Shown here: positions 58,979 through 64,000 of the stretch, piece after piece | Numbering within the stretch: the first letter of the stretch is position 1 | How the letters are laid out: every line of letters starts with the position of its first letter | Origin: Hyalella azteca | Taxonomy: Eukaryota; Arthropoda; Malacostraca; Amphipoda; Hyalellidae | Direction of reading: 5' to 3' | NCBI RefSeq assembly: GCF_000764305.2 | Contig: NW_025947757.1 | Span: 186,001 to 250,000 of the forward strand | Length of the DNA stretch: 64,000 bases | Notes under the pieces: generated by a model | Databases searched by the model: none | What the model saw: the letters and a program-made list of their open reading frames with translations, nothing else | Told to the model about the DNA's origin: nothing | Translations under genes and position numbers: made by a program

Positions 58979-59135
58979 AGCGCATTTTCTCATTTATGGA
59001 AAAAATGCACTATTATGCTCGCCATGTCCGTCTGTCTGTCTGTCCGTCCGTCCGTCCTTTCGTGACCTCAAGTTTTTGTCGACGAGAAAATGCGTTCTCT
59101 GTCACTCACTGCAGTGAGTACTGAGTTATATTTTA
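58979..59135 (+). mobile_element. HINE/mini-me-like element (GTCY core), copy 5 of 6
   Basis: Full-length copy: TTTTAGCGCATTTTCTCAT at the start, GTCCGTCTGTCTGTCTGTCC core, GACGAGAAAATGCG, hairpin ACTCACTGCAGTGAGT, GAGTTATATTTT. The 180 bases that follow are repeated after copy 6. Confidence 0.85.
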
Positions 59136-59620
59136 AAATCATGGTCTGTTATACATTAAAATAATAACTGAACTGTCATTCTATTTAAAAAAATTTCAAA
59201 AATATAGTTTTAAATAATGATAAACTTGGCACTTAATTTCATGAACATGTTCAGTTTCGTACCCAAATAATGATTAAATAACAATTATGTATTAAAAACA
59301 TGTTTAGGATTTAGCACTATTGTGCTCGCCATGTCCGTCTGTCTGTCTGTCCGTCCGTCCGTCCGTTCGTGACCTCAAGTTTTCGTCGACGAGAAAATGC
59401 GCTTTCTGTCACTCACTGCAGTGAGTACTGAGTTATATTTTTAAATCATGGTCTGTTATACATTAAAATAATAACTAAACTGTCATTCTATTTGAAAAAA
59501 TTTCAAAAAGATAGTTTTAGATAGTGATAAACTTGGCACTTAATTTCATGATCATGTTCAGTTTTGTACCCAAATAATGATTAAATAACAATTATGTATT
59601 AAAAACATGTTTAGGATTTA
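59007..59620 (+). repeat. 305-bp tandem duplication containing HINE-like copies 5 and 6
   Basis: Unit 1 (59007-59313) and unit 2 (59314-59620) each run from GCACTATT(A/G)TGCTCGCCATG through the hairpin to AAACATGTTTAGGATTTA. They differ at about ten positions. The 5' 29 bases of the element are present only in the first unit, so the duplication broke inside the element. Confidence 0.92.
59313..59441 (+). mobile_element. HINE/mini-me-like element (GTCY core), copy 6 of 6, 5'-truncated
   Basis: Begins at GCACTATTGTGCTCGCC and lacks the AGCGCATTTTCTC start. The core, inverse repeat, hairpin and GAGTTATATT end are intact. Confidence 0.85.
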
Positions 59621-59624
59621 ATTA

Positions 59625-61680
59625 AAAAATACACCGGTTCTTCAATTATTTGTTAAATAATTTCTATAATATATTAAATAAAACTATCCATGAATTAATT
59701 CACATGAAAGCATAATTTTGAATAATACAGCATCTTAAAACGCCCTGCATGACGTAGAATACATGCTTGCAGGCCTGCCTCGACAAAGAAGCAATACAAT
59801 ACATCAGTAATGCTGAAATATACAAAGAATGCTTACAACTCGCAATTTTTCTATCCAGGCCTGAGTAGAGTTTATGGACTTGTACATGGACGGTATTCAG
59901 CAGCACAAGTCGAGGAATGTCTCTGAACTTAAGTTAGTTATACTGAAACGTGACACGCAGCGTCGCGTGAGAATGAGGGATTGTGTTAGCATGCGCTTGT
60001 ATATATTCAGATTATACAGTATAAGAGCTTTATTTTCTCGTCCTGTGCCATGCCTGCTAAAATATGATGGAAGGAGTACAATGCATTTCATTGAAAACAT
60101 ATTCACATCATTCAAGCACATCTTTCAAGTGCAAATATTTTACGTATGAATTGAATTCTTGCCAGTAGTCGTGTTGAAGGTTTCTTTGTATTCATCCGTA
60201 AGCAATTTATGTCACTCTTACATTTTATTTAACTAATAAATATAAATTTACGACATCTTTAAACTCGTTTCCACTGCTATAGTTTTTTGATGTCTGCAAA
60301 TTTCTTCAGGTTTTACGAAACTTCGTAACACATATGAATTGTCTAATGAAAATATATTAATGAAAATATGCTTATTGAAAATTGCGAAAGAAAAAAATAG
60401 CTCAATTAATTAAGATTTGAATTCATTTCGTGTTATCGGCGTATGAAGGCTTTGCAAATTCTCTTTACTTTGATGCTTGAACACCTCTAAAAAATTATTT
60501 GTAATTTCATTACTAATTGGGGTATTAAGGACATGACCTTTACTCTTATGATGGCAGTTCTGCAATGTTGTTGCTTGACGTTATACTTTTTGTCAAATAA
60601 ATTCGCTTAATTGGAAATGACCACACAATCAAACTTAAATAGCGATTAACAAATTACAAACAATCATTTAATCAGGTTCAGTAAATTGCTTTCCGCGGCG
60701 TGCAGTCTCGAACCTCAATTCCTTCAAGTTCAGCCTATCGGAAAATTAAAAGCGTCATTTGGAATTTTATAATCCATGTAAACACGCGCATGTCGACGTT
60801 CTTTTGTTTTTCGAATGCATGTCATTACGTCGCCTGCTGCAAATGCTTCATTGTTTTCACCTGCTCATTTCTGTGCACAAAAACAGGTTTCGATTAATTC
60901 TTATTTGCATATCGTCAAAGCTTACTTCAAAAATAAACGAAAAAATAACGAAGAAAATATTGTCTCGTTAGAATTCAGCTCATTGAGCTGACTTTATTTT
61001 TAGGGTAGATCTGTTGAATACAAAATAACTTCGACACAACTTTTTACAATCAACTTGAATAGCCCAAAAAATTTTTTTTCCGCAAAAAATGAGAGTTCAG
61101 AGCAACGTTAGGAGTTTTATAGAGTTAAAGCATCTCATGAATGCTGAAATGAGTACGGAATTCGAACCGTTGAAAGTGAATCGATCGAAGAATTTATTTG
61201 AAATTTTTTCGAAACATTTTTCTTTTAAAGAAATTAATGTCACAGCGTGGTGGGCACACATAACGTAACGCAGTCCAATCTTGCAGGAAATTAGAATTTA
61301 TTGAAAGGAAAATGTGAATGTATTGATAGCACGTATTTTGTTTTATTGTATCGCATTATGATTTTCTTCGCACAAAATTAGCCCACATTTTATAGAGCGT
61401 TTCATCGAAGCATCCGTGAGCTTCTATTACTGCTCCTAAGATATTAATAGATCTGACAAATAATTTCAAGCCAATCCTGTTTACAAAGCCATCGATACAA
61501 AGCCATTGATAATGGATGATGGCCCTTCTTAAGGTCTTATGATAAGACCACTCTAGTTTCCGGTGCCATTTGGCCACCTAAAAGCTGCATTATTGATGCG
61601 CAGTGGCAGCAATGGCCTCGCTGATGCCACCCTTGGGAGCGGCAATTTGGTTCACGCCACTTAACTATCCCGGGAACTCG
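59625..61680. other. 2-kb stretch without a recognised gene
   Basis: Overlapping opposite-strand frames at 59874-60149 (91 codons plus) and 59897-60121 (74 codons minus) have no recognisable domain. No other feature. Confidence 0.4.
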
Positions 61681-61686
61681 ATTTGA

Positions 61687-61767
61687 CCCTGTGTTCCAGC
61701 CCTGTGTTCCAGCCCTGTGTTCCAGCCCTGTGTTCCAGCCCTGTGTTCCAGCCCTGTATTCCAGTGT
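61687..61767. repeat. 13-bp minisatellite (CCCTGTGTTCCAG)
   Basis: About six nearly perfect units of CCCTGTGTTCCAG, the last with one change (TATTCCAG). A young, short array. Confidence 0.96.
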
Positions 61768-61769
61768 AT

Positions 61770-62560
61770 CATTATAGTGAAGTTTCAACCAAATTTTCTG
61801 TCATTCTCACAAGAGTTCCAGATTAACGTGACCGTGTTACACGTTACTCAAACGAGCCAGTGTTTTAGGTTATCGTTAAGAAAATCAGCTCATGATTTCA
61901 GCTGCCGATTCTATAAATAATCCAAAGAACAGTTTTAATGAAAGACATTCCAGTCTTTCTTCGCAGATAAATTCATCTGAGAAATCTTTGATCACATCCA
62001 CTGTCTTATTTTATTGCCTGCATCACCCCTCTATAGTCCATTTAGCTTTTAAAAAGTGAGAAGTTGGTTATAGACAGTTGGGAAAGTCCGTCAAAAATCC
62101 AAGTTAGTTTCTGCTGTTTCCAATCGACATTTGATCTCGTCCGCGTAATTGCTTGATTGCGCTCAGTCATTTTCGTAGTTCGGTAAAGTTTTGAAAACTG
62201 AGTTTGCGGTGTAGAAAAAGTAAGTATTGCAGTATAAAGCGAGTCAATTTTGGGTGTATGGTTTCCACGTAATCTTCACTTATTTGTATTAGACTATACA
62301 CGTATATAACACTATAGTGTAAAGGTAAAATTTTTGCTATTATAACTTCAGTTCGTGTCTGTATGCCATTGAACTTTCTTTATACTAAAAACGTTTACTC
62401 CTCAATTGACATTATTTTTTCCTTATCTCATATGACTCACGTGTATTTTTTATTACTGTGAATAAAGCAAAAAAATTATTTCCATCTGTCTGCAGCTCAG
62501 AAATTGAGATAATTACGAGACGCTGACTTTAAAGCCAGCGTTGCTCTGAGCTTCAATCAG
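61770..62560. other. No gene recognised
   Basis: AT-rich DNA with no supported feature. Confidence 0.4.
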
Positions 62561-62562
62561 AC

Positions 62563-62728
62563 CTCGCCATTTCTGTCTGGGAACTTTCCGAGGGCTGAAA
62601 ATTTGCTCGGGAAAATTCGCTATTACTGCCAAAAAACTGGTGGAAGCTGGAGTGAAACTTTGATGATGAACTTGCAACCGTTGCCAAATTAGGTGACCTG
62701 GGAAGGGAAGTATGAACTTGGTTCTTTC
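62563..62728 (-). CDS. Weak candidate internal exon, unknown protein
   Basis: On the minus strand a pyrimidine-rich stretch ends TTTTTCATCGAGTCTGCAG, a good acceptor, followed by 166 bp of GC-richer sequence to AATGGCGAG before GTCTGA, a mediocre donor. Two frames are open. One is Ser-rich (ATVASSSSKFHSSFHQFFG, then FQPSESSQTEMAR), the other is hydrophobic and basic (FPGHLIWQRLQVHHQSF). Having two open frames lowers the evidence for either. No family recognised. Confidence 0.2.
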
Positions 62729-62734
62729 CTGCAG

Positions 62735-63480
62735 ACTCGATGAAAAAGGAATATGTGATGGAAAGCAAATAAGGGCGGTTTTTACTATGTAGCGAGCATC
62801 CTTTATAGGTATGCATTGCTTGCTATAGACAAATATCTTGTATTGTGTTAGTATTTCCGACCTCAAAAAAAGTTGTGGCAATGTTCATTGACGGCCCAAG
62901 GAACACTGTAAAGAATTTATTCTATAGTATCTTAGACAATCTGTACTATTTGCACAGTAATCAAACACAAATAACGTAGAATTTAGATATATGTATATGA
63001 TATTAATTAATGAAAATAGACTGCCTAGTAAGCTATGGCTGCTGGGTAGGTGCTATAGCGCTGACACTTGGACAAAAAATATTCCTAAATATCACGGATA
63101 CTCATGATACCAAACTTATTAGACGGTGAACTATGGCATTTTATTCGTGACCGACACTGGATGCATTTAACCAACAAGCGATGCATTATCCTGATACAGA
63201 AGCTTGTATGCTTTAGATATGAACCCGTCTTGTCCAAGACATAAAAACAGAGTAGAAAATTGTTGCGATGCTAGACAAAAAAAAAATGTTTGATAAGCAG
63301 TTTGGCCATCCAACACGCAGGTAGCATCGCGTGGAGAGTACGCACGTCACTTGCAAAGAATGTTACTGATGTTTGGCAAAGGATGCGAGATGTTGAGAGG
63401 ATATCACAGTTGGGTTCAGGCCTGTGTTCTGTATTGCATATACATTACGAGTGCAGTAGATATGAGAGCTTCCATTATGC
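62735..63480. other. No gene recognised
   Basis: No supported feature. A 65-codon plus frame at 63290-63487 has no recognisable domain. Confidence 0.4.
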
Positions 63481-63485
63481 ATGCT

Positions 63486-64000
63486 AAAAAATGTATTATG
63501 TATGTTGAAATGTATCATATATGTTGATATGCATTATGTATGTTGAAATGTATTACGTACGTTGAAATGTATTATGTATGTTGGAATGTATTATGTATAT
63601 TGAAATGTATTAGGTCTGTTAAAATGTATTATGTATGTTGGAATGTATTATGTATGTTGAAATGTATCATGTATGTTGGAATTTATCATGTATGTTGATA
63701 TGCATTATGTATGTTGGAATGTATTATGAATGTTGAAATGACTTAAGTACGTCGTTGAAATGTTTTATGTATGTTGGAATGTATCATATATGTTAATATG
63801 CATTATGTATGTTGAAATGTACTATGTATGTTGGAATGTATTATGAATGTTGAAATGACTTATGTACGTCGTTGAAATGTATTATGTATGTTTGAATGTA
63901 TTATGTATATTGAAATGTATCACGTATGTTGGAATTTATTATGTATGTTGAAATTTATTATGTACGTTGAAATGTATTATGTATGCTGAAATGTATCATG
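63486..64000. repeat. 19/20-bp AT-rich satellite running off the window (TATGTTGAAATGTATTATG)
   Basis: About 26 units of GTATGTTGAAATGTATTAT with variants (TTGGAATG, TTGATATGC, CATGTATG). A higher-order block containing GACTTA(A/T)GTACGTCGTTGAAATG appears twice (63739-63760, 63854-63875), about 115 bp apart. The right limit is beyond the window. Confidence 0.93.

Noticed and set aside
61155..61175. tRNA B-box-like GGTTCGAATTCC on the minus strand
   Set aside because: Spacing to the final CC is off by one, there is no A-box upstream, and the surrounding AT-rich sequence cannot form a cloverleaf.
1..64000. CRISPR array
   Set aside because: The tandem arrays are contiguous minisatellites without unique spacers, no cas-like genes are present, and the DNA appears to be metazoan.

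Overview
The window looks like AT-rich, gene-poor, non-coding DNA from a metazoan nuclear genome, most likely an arthropod and perhaps a crustacean. The basis is indirect. There are no operons, bacterial ribosome-binding sites or long ORFs. Open frames are short and mostly come from tandem repeats. There is a Penelope-like retroelement, fossil DNA transposons of the mariner, hAT-like and piggyBac-like kinds, a family shaped like the arthropod Helentron-derived 'HINE/mini-me' repeats, and one correctly spaced arthropod-style Inr+DPE core promoter. I cannot name the species, and I recognise no complete cellular protein-coding gene.

Layout. 0-6 kb: mostly unassigned AT-rich DNA with a diffuse ACGTACCCTTACAC-like repeat (1.2-1.4 kb) and an 18-bp minisatellite (4.2-4.6 kb) full of AP-1 heptamers. 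6.3-7.9 kb: a cluster of three DNA transposon relics: a hAT-like MITE with a perfect 8-bp target duplication, a GGCC-ended MITE, and an internally deleted mariner-like element with recognisable terminal repeats. 12.6 kb: a 12-bp array. 13.64-16.51 kb: a Penelope-like element (RT plus GIY-YIG endonuclease) arranged as a head-to-head inverted dimer, flanked by a 12-bp direct repeat. 16.8-20.5 kb: microsatellite, a short tandem duplication, one HINE-like copy and two GGCC MITEs. 22.6-23.45 kb: a 15-bp array. 24.2-26.4 kb: two candidate core promoters/first exons with a 27-bp array between them. 26.4-36 kb: almost featureless apart from a long palindrome at 34.5 kb and a TATA candidate. 36.1 kb: a 33-bp array. 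37.16-40.73 kb: a 1.6-kb segment present twice, joined by a single N; the second copy carries two MITEs that the first lacks. 41.6-42.15 kb: a GC-richer pair of overlapping minus-strand open frames of unknown nature. 45.8-47.6 kb: 45-bp and 30-bp arrays. 47.94-48.31 kb: a TTAA-flanked MITE. 49.7 kb: a candidate internal exon. 50.2-51.1 kb: adjoining 25-bp and 13-bp arrays, the latter holding 17 CACGTG E-boxes. 52.4 kb: a 21-bp array ending in a perfect hairpin. 56-59.6 kb: four more HINE-like copies, two of them in tandem. 61.7 kb and 63.5-64 kb: 13-bp and 19/20-bp arrays, the last running off the window.

How it fits together: there is no pathway here. The content is mobile-element decay plus an unusually high density of unrelated minisatellites (at least twelve arrays with unit lengths of 12-45 bp, most of them multiples of three). 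If a gene passes through the window, the best hints are the plus-strand first-exon candidates at 24.26 and 26.10 kb and the candidate plus-strand exon at 49.68 kb. Whether these belong to one transcript cannot be told from sequence alone.
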